Position numbers and translations under genes: made by a program. The notes under the pieces were generated by a model, which was given only the letters and a program-made list of their open reading frames with translations, ran no database searches and was not told the origin of the DNA. Below are positions 1 through 8,274 of a DNA stretch of 64,000 nt, in pieces; position 1 is the first letter of the stretch, and each line of letters opens with the position of its first letter. The stretch lies in NCBI GenBank assembly GCA_943371965.1, contig CALRWV020000008.1, positions 1 to 64,000 on the forward strand. Reading direction: 5' to 3'. Source of the DNA: CALRWV02 sp943371965. GTDB taxonomy: Bacteria > Bacteroidota > JABWAT01.

Positions 1-2
1 TT

Positions 3-800
3 TTTAAACCTTTGATTGTTTTTGGACAGTCGACATCTTCCTATATCACTCTCCAGATTTCAAAAGAATCTGAATATTCCGATGAATACGGAGAATCTGG
101 AAAAGGCGGCAGTCAAATTACCCTGAATTTCGAAGACTCATTGGTTAATGGAAAACGTCAGTTTAAATTATGGTATTACAGCTGTTCAATCAGGGAAGGT
201 GAAAATACATACGGATTCAGTTCGAGTGATTCGATTGATCAGGTTTTCAATGATTTCTCCAAAAATATACTTTCGATTGGCTATGGTTCTGATTTTTCCA
301 CAATATCTGATCAATTTAAAAAAATCTACGCACAAACCAGTCCTGATTTTCAGCCGCTGGTGGCATCTGTCATTGATACTTTCATAATCAGGCAAGCTCT
401 GGAATCATATATTGCCCGTTCTGAAATCAAAATCAGTAAAGAAAAGAAAGAAACCTTCAATTTTCTGGATGGAATGTCAGGAATCTATAAACTTGTTCTT
501 TCTGGAATTGAAAAAAATGATTCTTCCAGTGTTCTGCATAACCAGTATTTTTTAATGGAAAAGCCTATCCATTATTTTATTGAACTTGGAGAGACGACTG
601 GAAATTATGAATCCAATTCAGGTTCACAAAATAAGCTGGATCAGTATATCACTTTTGATGAGGAAGATGGAAACATTGAAACTATTAAGTGGATACAGGT
701 TTACGATTGCACTGGTTTTTTCGGTTTGAATGAACTGGAAGGACTAACTTTTACTGAAACCGGTAAAATTGAAATTGAGATTTTCAAATTGGGAGAGTGA
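3..800 (+). CDS. Hypothetical protein, 5' end outside the window
   Basis: The reading frame is open from the first bases of the window to a TGA at 798-800, so the true start probably lies upstream. The first visible residues (FKPLIVFGQS) look like the end of a Bacteroidota signal peptide cut after GQ, which would make this an exported protein missing only a few residues. The TTG at 12 is a poor start candidate. The remaining 260 or so residues are polar, with many Ser, Asp and Glu, no transmembrane segment and no motif I recognise. It is the only gene on the plus strand and converges on the beta-barrel gene at 804-1460, with three bases between the stops, so it is not part of the polysaccharide operon. 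Function unknown. Confidence 0.6.
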   Translation, partial: FKPLIVFGQSTSSYITLQISKESEYSDEYGESGKGGSQITLNFEDSLVNGKRQFKLWYYSCSIREGENTYGFSSSDSIDQVFNDFSKNILSIGYGSDFSTISDQFKKIYAQTSPDFQPLVASVIDTFIIRQALESYIARSEIKISKEKKETFNFLDGMSGIYKLVLSGIEKNDSSSVLHNQYFLMEKPIHYFIELGETTGNYESNSGSQNKLDQYITFDEEDGNIETIKWIQVYDCTGFFGLNELEGLTFTETGKIEIEIFKLGE

Positions 801-803
801 TCA

Positions 804-1460
804 TTATAATTCAAAATCTATACCGAACCTGATAAAGTAATTTATACTTTGGAAATCATATTCCGAAGAGTTTGATTTCACTGTTCCGCTTGTTTTCATT
901 TCCCCGCCAAACATAACAACAAGATTTGTCTGATCTGTTAGATCTAATGTATTTTCTGAAACAATTCCACCATGAAATCCAAAGCTTGACGAGTTCTGAA
1001 TATTTTGAACAGCAATGGATAAATCGGAATTCTCAAGGTTATGAATAATCAATCCCCCAAATATATTTACTGAAGATTCCACTGAGCCAAATTTATAAAA
1101 CTGATATCCGGAACTGATCCCAAAGGAATTTGAAGAATAACTGTAATTGATGTCCTCAATATTTTTGATCGAATATTTAAATCCAATAGTTCCAATATCA
1201 AATTGATAGAAACTTCCTATACTGAATTCATTGGTCACTTTGTAAGATAAATTCAAATAAAAACTCAACATTTTCTGATTATCATCAACTGTAACATTGA
1301 ACTGATCATTATACTGGTCAGTAATAAAATCTGACAGTTCATAAAACAAATGATAGGAAGGGCCGAATGAAGTAGATAAAACCCATTTGGAAGAATCGTT
1401 TTCCTGTGCTGAAATTGTAAACGAAACAAGAAAAAAGAAAAAGGTCAGATATTTTTTCAT
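804..1460 (-). CDS. Small outer-membrane beta-barrel-like protein
   Basis: The 218-residue protein opens with a clear signal peptide (MKKYLTFFFFLVSFTISAQ), cut after AQ as is common in Bacteroidota. The mature part alternates polar and hydrophobic residues, has many Ser, Tyr, Phe and Gly, and ends in FGIDFEL, like a beta-barrel final strand. It resembles outer-membrane beta-barrel domain proteins of the OmpA-like porin fold but has no peptidoglycan-binding domain. It starts 44 bases after the UDP-xylose synthase gene, and the hairpin terminator at 1468-1494 lies between them, so it would be expressed only by read-through or from a promoter inside that short gap. A role in polysaccharide export is possible but not shown. 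Confidence 0.7.
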   Translation of the reverse strand: MKKYLTFFFFLVSFTISAQENDSSKWVLSTSFGPSYHLFYELSDFITDQYNDQFNVTVDDNQKMLSFYLNLSYKVTNEFSIGSFYQFDIGTIGFKYSIKNIEDINYSYSSNSFGISSGYQFYKFGSVESSVNIFGGLIIHNLENSDLSIAVQNIQNSSSFGFHGGIVSENTLDLTDQTNLVVMFGGEMKTSGTVKSNSSEYDFQSINYFIRFGIDFEL

Positions 1461-1467
1461 AATAAAT

Positions 1468-1494
1468 AAAAAACGGGTATTGAACCCGTTTTTT
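1468..1494 (-). terminator. Rho-independent-like terminator at the end of the polysaccharide operon
   Basis: A perfect 11-base-pair stem (1468-1478 pairing with 1484-1494) with a 5-base loop is flanked by A and T runs. On the minus strand it reads as a CGGGT/ACCCG stem core followed by six T residues, 10 bases after the stop of the UDP-xylose synthase gene. The A/T runs on both sides would allow function in either direction. It marks the likely 3' end of the long minus-strand transcript. Confidence 0.85.
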
Positions 1495-1504
1495 GATTTT
1501 CAGA

Positions 1505-2449
1505 TTAAACTTTCTTTTTAAAATAATCCAATGTGATTTTCAATCCTTCAGATCGGTGAACTTTTGGTTCCCATCCCAAAATCGCTCTCGCTTTTGTAAT
1601 GTCCGGCTGACGTACTTTCGGGTCATCCTGCGGTAACGGATTGTATGCAATTTTTGACTTGCTTCCTGTCAGTTTCAAAACTTCTTCTGCAAACTGAAGA
1701 ATGGTAATTTCGTCCGGATTTCCGACGTTGGTAGGTTCTGTTTCGTTTGACATCAGCAGACGGAATATTCCATCCACCAAATCTGAAACATAACAAAAAC
1801 TTCTGGTTTGTGAACCGTCACCAAATACAGAAAGATCTTCTCCTCTCAAAGCCTGTCCAACGAATGCAGGAAGAACCCGACCGTCATCCAGTCTCATTCT
1901 GGGTCCGTAAGTATTGAAAATTCTGATAATTCTGGTATCCAGATTATGGAACCGGTGATACGCCATCGTGATGGCTTCAGAAAAGCGTTTTGCTTCGTCG
2001 TAGCATCCGCGGAAACCAACGGGGTTAACATTACCCCAGTAATCTTCCTTTTGCGGGTGGATAAGCGGATCCCCATAAACTTCTGATGTTGATGCAATCA
2101 GAAATCTTGCATTTTTTGCTTTTGCCAGACCTAATGCATTGTGCGTACCCAAGCTTCCAACTTTCAAAGTTTGAATAGGAATTCTCAGGTAATCGATCGG
2201 ACTTGCAGGTGAAGCAAAATGAAGAATATAATCCAATTCACCTTCCACATAGATGTAATTGCTTACATCGTGTTTGACGAATTTGAAGTTTGGATTTCCC
2301 ATCAGATGTGCAATATTGTCAGGATTTCCAGTTACAAGATTATCCATCGCAATAACATAATGGCCTTCTGCAATGAAACGGTCACAAAGATGGCTTCCTA
2401 AAAATCCGGCACCACCGGTAATAAGGGTTCTTGGTTGCTTGTTGGACAT
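1505..2449 (-). CDS. uxs: UDP-glucuronate decarboxylase (UDP-xylose synthase)
   Basis: This 314-residue extended SDR enzyme converts UDP-glucuronate to UDP-xylose using bound NAD+. The Rossmann motif GGAGFLG lies at residues 12-18, the TSEVYG segment at 121-126 and the catalytic YDEAK (Tyr150, Lys154) after it. The DDPKVRQPD stretch and overall sequence match UXS rather than UDP-galactose 4-epimerase or ArnA. The length is normal for bacterial UXS. Its substrate is made by the dehydrogenase encoded just upstream with one base between the genes, so the pair forms a UDP-glucose to UDP-GlcA to UDP-Xyl route. This gives the locus pentose and uronic acid donors. It is the last gene before the terminator at 1468-1494. 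Confidence 0.95.
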   Translation of the reverse strand: MSNKQPRTLITGGAGFLGSHLCDRFIAEGHYVIAMDNLVTGNPDNIAHLMGNPNFKFVKHDVSNYIYVEGELDYILHFASPASPIDYLRIPIQTLKVGSLGTHNALGLAKAKNARFLIASTSEVYGDPLIHPQKEDYWGNVNPVGFRGCYDEAKRFSEAITMAYHRFHNLDTRIIRIFNTYGPRMRLDDGRVLPAFVGQALRGEDLSVFGDGSQTRSFCYVSDLVDGIFRLLMSNETEPTNVGNPDEITILQFAEEVLKLTGSKSKIAYNPLPQDDPKVRQPDITKARAILGWEPKVHRSEGLKITLDYFKKKV

Positions 2450-2450
2450 T

Positions 2451-3773
2451 TTATGGTCTTCCTATTGAGTAATAAGTAATCTGTTTTTCTTTCATATCCA
2501 GCGGATCATAAATATTTCGTCCGTCAAAAACGACGGGTGTTTTCATCATTTTTTTCAATACACTGAAATCCGGTCTTCTGAATTCGCTCCACTCGGTTGC
2601 AATGATAAGTCCGTCTGCTCCTTCAAGACATCCGTAGTTGCTTTCTGCAAAATAGATTTTGGTTCCATACTTTGCTTTTACATTTTCCATTGCTTCCGGA
2701 TCATATGCAGAAACAGATGCACCAGCTTTTAAAAGTGCATCAATAATTTCAAGTGCAGGTGCTTCACGGATATCATCTGTGTTGGGTTTGAATGCCAATC
2801 CCCAAACAGCAAATTTCTTTCCCTTTAAATCTGATCCGAAATGCGATTTGATTCTGTCAACCAAAACTGTTTTCTGGATTTTATTCACATCCATTACAGA
2901 TTTCAGGATTTTGAAATCGTAATTAAAATCCTGAGCAGTCTTGTTCATTGCAGAAACATCTTTGGGGAAACATGATCCACCGTATCCGATACCGGGAAAC
3001 AGAAACCGTTTTCCTATTCTTGAATCCGATCCAATTCCAACCCTGATCTGATCAACATTTGCTCCTGCTTTTTCACACAGGTTCGCCATTTCATTCATAA
3101 AGGAAATTTTCAGTGCAAGAAAAGCATTGGCTGCATATTTTGTCATTTCAGCAGAACGTTCATCCATCATGTAGATCGGATTTCCCTGCATAACAAATGG
3201 CTGATAAAGTTCATTCATCAGTTTCTTCGCCTTATCAGATTTCGTTCCGATGACAACTCTTTCCGGTTTCATGAAATCTTCAACGGCATACCCTTCACGC
3301 AGAAATTCAGGGTTGCTGACAACATCAAAATCTTTATATCCTGAAGCATACTTTTCAATTTCAGCACGAACCTTTTCTGCAGTTCCAACCGGTACGGTTG
3401 ATTTATCAATTACAACTTTGTAACCTGCTTTCGGATGTTTGGCATAAAGTTCACCGATGTTTTTTGCAACACCCAAAATGTATTTCAAATCTGCTGATCC
3501 ATCTTCATCCTGTGGAGTTGGAAGGGCAAGAAAAATAATTTCCCCGGATAAAAATCCCTCTTCAAGATTGGTTGAAAAAATCAACCTGTTTTCTTTGATG
3601 TTACGTGCAAATAAAATCTCCAGCCCCGGTTCAAAAATCGGAATGATTTTATTTTTCAGCTTTTCTACCTTTGCTTTGTCTATATCAATACACAAAACAT
3701 CATTTCCTGTTTCTGCAAGGCAGGTTCCGGTAACCAAACCTACATATCCTGTTCCCACAACTGTTATTTTCAT
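2451..3773 (-). CDS. ugd: UDP-glucose 6-dehydrogenase
   Basis: This cytosolic 440-residue enzyme oxidises UDP-glucose twice with NAD+ to give UDP-glucuronate. The N-terminal nucleotide-binding motif GTGYVGL is at residues 7-13, the central domain carries the NPEFLREG substrate motif near 154-161, and the catalytic cysteine is Cys268 in GGSCFPKD. The C-terminal UDP-binding domain begins near residue 320 (GKKFAVWGLAFKPNTDDIRE). Length and domain order are typical of the UDPGDH family. It lies one base upstream of the UDP-xylose synthase gene and 12 bases downstream of the Wzi gene, so it belongs to the sugar-nucleotide end of the operon. UDP-GlcA may also be used directly as a uronic acid donor. 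Confidence 0.96.
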   Translation of the reverse strand: MKITVVGTGYVGLVTGTCLAETGNDVLCIDIDKAKVEKLKNKIIPIFEPGLEILFARNIKENRLIFSTNLEEGFLSGEIIFLALPTPQDEDGSADLKYILGVAKNIGELYAKHPKAGYKVVIDKSTVPVGTAEKVRAEIEKYASGYKDFDVVSNPEFLREGYAVEDFMKPERVVIGTKSDKAKKLMNELYQPFVMQGNPIYMMDERSAEMTKYAANAFLALKISFMNEMANLCEKAGANVDQIRVGIGSDSRIGKRFLFPGIGYGGSCFPKDVSAMNKTAQDFNYDFKILKSVMDVNKIQKTVLVDRIKSHFGSDLKGKKFAVWGLAFKPNTDDIREAPALEIIDALLKAGASVSAYDPEAMENVKAKYGTKIYFAESNYGCLEGADGLIIATEWSEFRRPDFSVLKKMMKTPVVFDGRNIYDPLDMKEKQITYYSIGRP

Positions 3774-3785
3774 TTTATCCTTTCA

Positions 3786-5351
3786 TCATAAAAAAGTGTC
3801 CGATAATTTGTAATTGTAATAAAGATCGAAAGAAATATTCAACCCGATTATCACATTACTGTTTTTTCCGGAAATGTGATCCGGATTTTTCAAATAATCA
3901 TAAAGAAAAAAGACGGATGCTTTCACCCGGTTTTTATAATCAAAATGTGACGTAAATTTCGCAATTGTTTCAGTTTGGAGAATATCATACCTTTTAGTTG
4001 AAGTATTAATGGGAAGCAAACTGCTTTCCAAACCAAAAGATTTGTAAACAATTTCTGTTTCAAACCAATATGGATACCATAACCAGAGTCGGTTTCTGAA
4101 ATACAGCTGCCATGAATCCGGCCCATTCGGGTGTCCGATTATCGATCCGTTTGTTAGATCTTTTACATTCGTTCCATTCATTTTTGAATAGTAAACATAG
4201 TTGAGCCATACTGGACCTGACGAAGATTTCACTGTATATGTTTTTGGATTGATCCTGGTATATTCCAAAGAAAAAGTTGCCGGGAAATTCAAAAGCGGAT
4301 CACTTATTTCCGCACCTAACTGAAAGCCCAATTTATTGCCAACTGTACCATCCAACGAATAGTCATCCACCAGAACTGAAGTAAAAAGGTTAAGTCCTGA
4401 TTGGCGGTAACTCAAGTCAGTTTCATAAGTAACATTGTCATCCAATTCTGAAATACCGGTATTCTGACGCTCACCAAAAAAAGTAATCAGAGGATTTAAA
4501 TAATCCAGTTTGAATCCAAAGCCCTTTACCGGAAAAATCATGGTTTGTGAGATTCCAAAATTCAGGTTTTCTGTAATTCTGAATTCAGCACGAGTACCAA
4601 ACAGGTTTCTTGTCAATTCAGTCTTTTCAATAAAATATTGGGATGAATCAAAAACTGTATGATCCATCTGTGCCCAGAAATGGGTAAGTCTGATGGATTT
4701 CCAGGTATACCGGAACCATACCTGATCCAATGCAGGAATATTATCACTTAAAATCATTGAATGGGTAATTGATGGTCCCCAACTCAATTTCTGCTTTCCG
4801 AACATTCCTTCAAACCCTGAAAATTCAGTTTTGAGATAGGCATGACTGTGAATTAGAAACCCCTGAACCGGTGAATCATTGACGGCATTTACTGTTCTTC
4901 CCCGGTAATCATTGTCTTTTGAAGCATCGGTATCCATCTGAAGTGCAGTCGAAAAAAGCAGGTACCGGCTGATTCTTCCATATCCATTCAGATAATTGGA
5001 AAGTCTAACAGGTTTGGTATCAATATTTTTTGAACCGTATCTCAAACTGCCAAAATCTTCAATGCCCAAATAATCAGAAGTATCCTTTAAAATAAAATTG
5101 TATTTGTCATTGAGGTAAGTATTCCACGAAGCCTGAAATGCAGACTTTTCAGATTGATGCTGAAGAAAATATTTCCAGTCATACGGATAACTTTCAAATG
5201 AAACAAATGCTTTGGGGTCTCTCAATCTGAGTTCCTGAAAAAACACGGATTCCTGGTTCTCAAGCTGTATCCACGGCAATGATTGACCCGATAATTCAAC
5301 TGAAAGCAGAAAAAGTAAAAAAATGTTGACTGTTATTTTCATGTACTTCAT
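3786..5351 (-). CDS. Wzi-family capsule assembly outer-membrane protein
   Basis: The protein has 521 residues with an N-terminal signal peptide that ends in LSGQS. The rest is a long beta-barrel-type sequence rich in aromatic residues, with repeated alternating strands. It resembles the Caps_assemb_Wzi family, outer-membrane proteins that bind or anchor capsule at the cell surface. Segments such as FGKQKLSWGPS and the YLNP motif in the middle are typical of Bacteroidota Wzi-like proteins. The ATG at 5351 overlaps the stop of the initiating transferase gene as ATGA; a second in-frame ATG at 5342 would give a slightly shorter signal peptide. Position beside the initiating transferase supports a role in presenting the finished polymer. 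Exact ligand unknown. Confidence 0.8.
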   Translation of the reverse strand: MKYMKITVNIFLLFLLSVELSGQSLPWIQLENQESVFFQELRLRDPKAFVSFESYPYDWKYFLQHQSEKSAFQASWNTYLNDKYNFILKDTSDYLGIEDFGSLRYGSKNIDTKPVRLSNYLNGYGRISRYLLFSTALQMDTDASKDNDYRGRTVNAVNDSPVQGFLIHSHAYLKTEFSGFEGMFGKQKLSWGPSITHSMILSDNIPALDQVWFRYTWKSIRLTHFWAQMDHTVFDSSQYFIEKTELTRNLFGTRAEFRITENLNFGISQTMIFPVKGFGFKLDYLNPLITFFGERQNTGISELDDNVTYETDLSYRQSGLNLFTSVLVDDYSLDGTVGNKLGFQLGAEISDPLLNFPATFSLEYTRINPKTYTVKSSSGPVWLNYVYYSKMNGTNVKDLTNGSIIGHPNGPDSWQLYFRNRLWLWYPYWFETEIVYKSFGLESSLLPINTSTKRYDILQTETIAKFTSHFDYKNRVKASVFFLYDYLKNPDHISGKNSNVIIGLNISFDLYYNYKLSDTFL

Positions 5352-7015
5352 GAAACCAATCCAAAGTAAGTGGCAAATGATGCTAACGCACAGACAGCAA
5401 TAATCAGAGTTGTTGCATAAATCAAACGCCGGCTTTTTTCAATGTGGTATTCCAGCAGCAATCTGTAACCCAAAAATAAAATTGTTGATTTTACACTGAC
5501 TGCAGCAAGATGGTATTCCATTACTTTTTCAGGAGGCAACAAATTCAGTGAAATAACAAAAATCAGGATAAAAAATTCAAATGGACTTGAAAGAAAATTG
5601 CCGCTCAACCGTTTCAATAAAATATTGAACAATATCAATGCGCCTATCACAGAGAACAAAACATTTGAAAAGACTTCTGCAGAAATTCCAAACCAGAAGA
5701 CAGGATCAATTTTCTGTTCAGCAGTAAAAATGATAAAGACACCGCAGAAGAAAAGAAAAAACATCATAAACTGTTCATAGAATTCCCTTTTGGCTGAAAT
5801 CTGCAGATAAAGCAGTGATAAAATCAGAATTAATCCTATAAATGCGAGTTCGATTTCCACTCTGACAAATATGACAATATTGATAAACAGAGAAAGCAAG
5901 ATAAGATTTCTGATTACAAGAGGAAGAGCCAATGAGACCCGCCTCCTAAGTATAATCAGGAAAGGAGTCTTTTTGAATGGTGACTTGATCATTGACTTAA
6001 GTGTTGGTTTATTTCTGATAAAGGCAGCCAACTTGAAAGCAGCAAAAGTCATCATAATACCGATTATCAGCAATGAAACTTCTTTTATTTCATATTTATA
6101 AACTGACAACAAAGCTGTTAGACCCAAAAAGACAGTAATCCCATACATAAATAATACGGTCATGTCATGGCCTAAACCCAGATTCATTAACCGATGGTGT
6201 ATATGACCTTTATCTGGAGAAAAAGGGCTTTTTCCCTGAATCAGTCTTCTGAAAAATGCCCATGCAGTATCAAGGATAGGCAATCCAAGTATTGTGATAG
6301 GAAGGGCAAGAGTCATAACAGCAGCAGATTTTATACTGCCGATCAAGGATACCATGGCAAGTACATAACCCAAAAATAATGACCCCACATCACCTAGAAA
6401 TACCTGAGCAGGATGGGAATTGTATTTTAAAAATCCGAGACATGCGCCAATAAGTGCAACACAAATAAACATCAATTCGAAACTTCCCTGCAGATATCCA
6501 ATTAATCCCAGAAAAAAAAGAATAATGGTTGCTACCCCGGCAGCAAGTCCATCCAAACCATCAATTAAATTGATTGCATTTGTTATGCCGACAATCCAAA
6601 TAACGGTAAAAGGAAAGGCAAACCAGCCAAGTTTTATAAAGTACCATCCAAAAATATCTATTTTATGAATGATTAACCCCGAAATCAGTATTCCAATTAC
6701 AGCAGCAACTATTTGACCTGCAAATTTGGTATAGGGTGAAATACTTGAGAAATCATCCATCAATCCGACAAAGGCAACAATAAGTCCCCCAACCAATATT
6801 CCCCTGACTATTTCTGAATTCTGACTGAAAATTAAATTTGACAGGAGGAAAGCTATGATAATCGCAACTCCACCTACTCTTGGGATATCTTTTTGGTGGA
6901 CTTTTCTCAATCCAGGCTTGTCAACCAGTTGAAATCTGTAAGCCAATTTCATGATGAAGGGCATCAGAAAAAAAGAAGTAGCCAGTGACAGAATAAAGAT
7001 GTAAAAATAAATCAT
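5348..7015 (-). CDS. WecA/TagO-type undecaprenyl-phosphate sugar-1-phosphate transferase with C-terminal membrane extension
   Basis: This polytopic membrane enzyme would start glycan assembly by moving a HexNAc-1-phosphate from a UDP-sugar to undecaprenyl phosphate. The family motifs are all present: DD at residues 87-88, NAINLIDGLDGL at 146-157, GDVGS at 209-213 and HIHHRL at 271-276. The enzyme core ends near residue 335. About 220 further residues follow, almost all hydrophobic with perhaps six or more membrane segments, so the protein (555 residues) is much longer than E. coli WecA (about 367). Genes overlap by ATGA on both sides, linking it to a GT4 upstream and Wzi downstream. The exact sugar cannot be told from sequence. 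Confidence 0.92.
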   Translation of the reverse strand: MIYFYIFILSLATSFFLMPFIMKLAYRFQLVDKPGLRKVHQKDIPRVGGVAIIIAFLLSNLIFSQNSEIVRGILVGGLIVAFVGLMDDFSSISPYTKFAGQIVAAVIGILISGLIIHKIDIFGWYFIKLGWFAFPFTVIWIVGITNAINLIDGLDGLAAGVATIILFFLGLIGYLQGSFELMFICVALIGACLGFLKYNSHPAQVFLGDVGSLFLGYVLAMVSLIGSIKSAAVMTLALPITILGLPILDTAWAFFRRLIQGKSPFSPDKGHIHHRLMNLGLGHDMTVLFMYGITVFLGLTALLSVYKYEIKEVSLLIIGIMMTFAAFKLAAFIRNKPTLKSMIKSPFKKTPFLIILRRRVSLALPLVIRNLILLSLFINIVIFVRVEIELAFIGLILILSLLYLQISAKREFYEQFMMFFLFFCGVFIIFTAEQKIDPVFWFGISAEVFSNVLFSVIGALILFNILLKRLSGNFLSSPFEFFILIFVISLNLLPPEKVMEYHLAAVSVKSTILFLGYRLLLEYHIEKSRRLIYATTLIIAVCALASFATYFGLVS

Positions 7016-8256
7016 GATTTTGGGTTATAGAGAAAATCGGGTAAAGATGATTCCAGAAGAAAATTGTATTTTTCAGTTACCATTTTACGGTCAAAATTTT
7101 CTTCAAAATATTTTCTTCCTTTTCTTCCCATTTCTGCAAGTCTGTCCTTTTCATTCAAACAATCAACCAACAGGTTTACTGCTTCCTGATAACGGTTGTA
7201 AGTTAGCTGAAAACCACATTCTGTTTCATTAATTAATTTATAAATTTCAGTTCCTTCATCAACAATAGCCAAAAAAGGTTTACCTGCTGCCATTATTCCA
7301 TAAATTTTGGATGGCATCAAATATTTGGCCATATTTTCTGCCATAGGAACAATGTGCAAATCGGCACAATTTAAGCTGTCACATAATTCCTCTTTTGGCT
7401 GAAACGGCAGAAAAGTAATATTGTTCAATTGTTTTTCTTCTGCCAGTTTCCTGATAAATGGGAGATTTGCCCCGTTTCCAATAATCAGAAAATGGATTTC
7501 ACGATTAATTTCCTTAATCTGTTCGGCAATAAGAATAATTTTTTCCAAGCCCTGGCTTAAACCAATATTACCACTGTAAGTGATAAGGAATTTGGATTCC
7601 AGACCCAATTGGTTTCTTAATTCAGAAGATTTTTTTGGAAAGATAATTTCTCCATCACTCCAATTCGGAATGACTGAAATTTTATTTTCCTGAATTCCAT
7701 TATGAGCAATACTTTCTTTCATTTGATCACTTAGTGTGAAAACAGAAAGCGAGTTTAAATTAATGAATTTTTCTATTTTCTCAGAAATACTGATCAGTTT
7801 CTGATTGGAAATTGTTCCCATTTCAACAGCAATTCCCGGGTATAAATCCTGTACATTATAAATATATGGAACTCCCCTGACAACTCTCAAAATATTGGCT
7901 GTAATACCGTTCAATAATGGTGGTGAACTCATTACATAAACCAAATCCATTTTTTCAATAATCAGTGATTTTAATATTGATCCAACCCAAAAACTGAAGA
8001 AATGAAGCAATCTGTTGAAAATATTTTTTGATCCGGCAGGATGGTTATAAATCCGGTAAATTGAAATATTTTTTTTCTCTTCAAAAGATAGTGGTTTTGA
8101 ATAATTTTTGGGATAAGTTCCAATTTCCGGCATTCCGGTAATTACTGTTACTTTCCAATTTTTTACAGCAAGATCTTCACACAATTCTGAAAGCAACTGA
8201 CCTGTTGCGGCAAAATCAGGATAATAATGCTGATTAATAAATAAAATGTGGGGCAT
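7012..8256 (-). CDS. GT4 glycosyltransferase (WbuB-like)
   Basis: A 414-residue GT-B fold enzyme. The N-terminal acceptor domain starts ILFINQHYYPDFAATGQ, a beginning typical of WbuB/WcaI-like GT4 enzymes. The C-terminal donor domain begins near residue 225 (LITYSGNIGLSQG) and carries PSKIYGIMAAGKPFLA, which corresponds to the donor-phosphate region. It overlaps the WecA/TagO-type gene by ATGA, so it is a good candidate for adding the second sugar to the lipid-linked primer. Donor and linkage cannot be read from the sequence. The ATG at 8256 is 18 bases downstream of the carbamoyltransferase stop. Confidence 0.88.
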   Translation of the reverse strand: MPHILFINQHYYPDFAATGQLLSELCEDLAVKNWKVTVITGMPEIGTYPKNYSKPLSFEEKKNISIYRIYNHPAGSKNIFNRLLHFFSFWVGSILKSLIIEKMDLVYVMSSPPLLNGITANILRVVRGVPYIYNVQDLYPGIAVEMGTISNQKLISISEKIEKFINLNSLSVFTLSDQMKESIAHNGIQENKISVIPNWSDGEIIFPKKSSELRNQLGLESKFLITYSGNIGLSQGLEKIILIAEQIKEINREIHFLIIGNGANLPFIRKLAEEKQLNNITFLPFQPKEELCDSLNCADLHIVPMAENMAKYLMPSKIYGIMAAGKPFLAIVDEGTEIYKLINETECGFQLTYNRYQEAVNLLVDCLNEKDRLAEMGRKGRKYFEENFDRKMVTEKYNFLLESSLPDFLYNPKS

Positions 8257-8274
8257 ACAACATCTTCAATTCTG

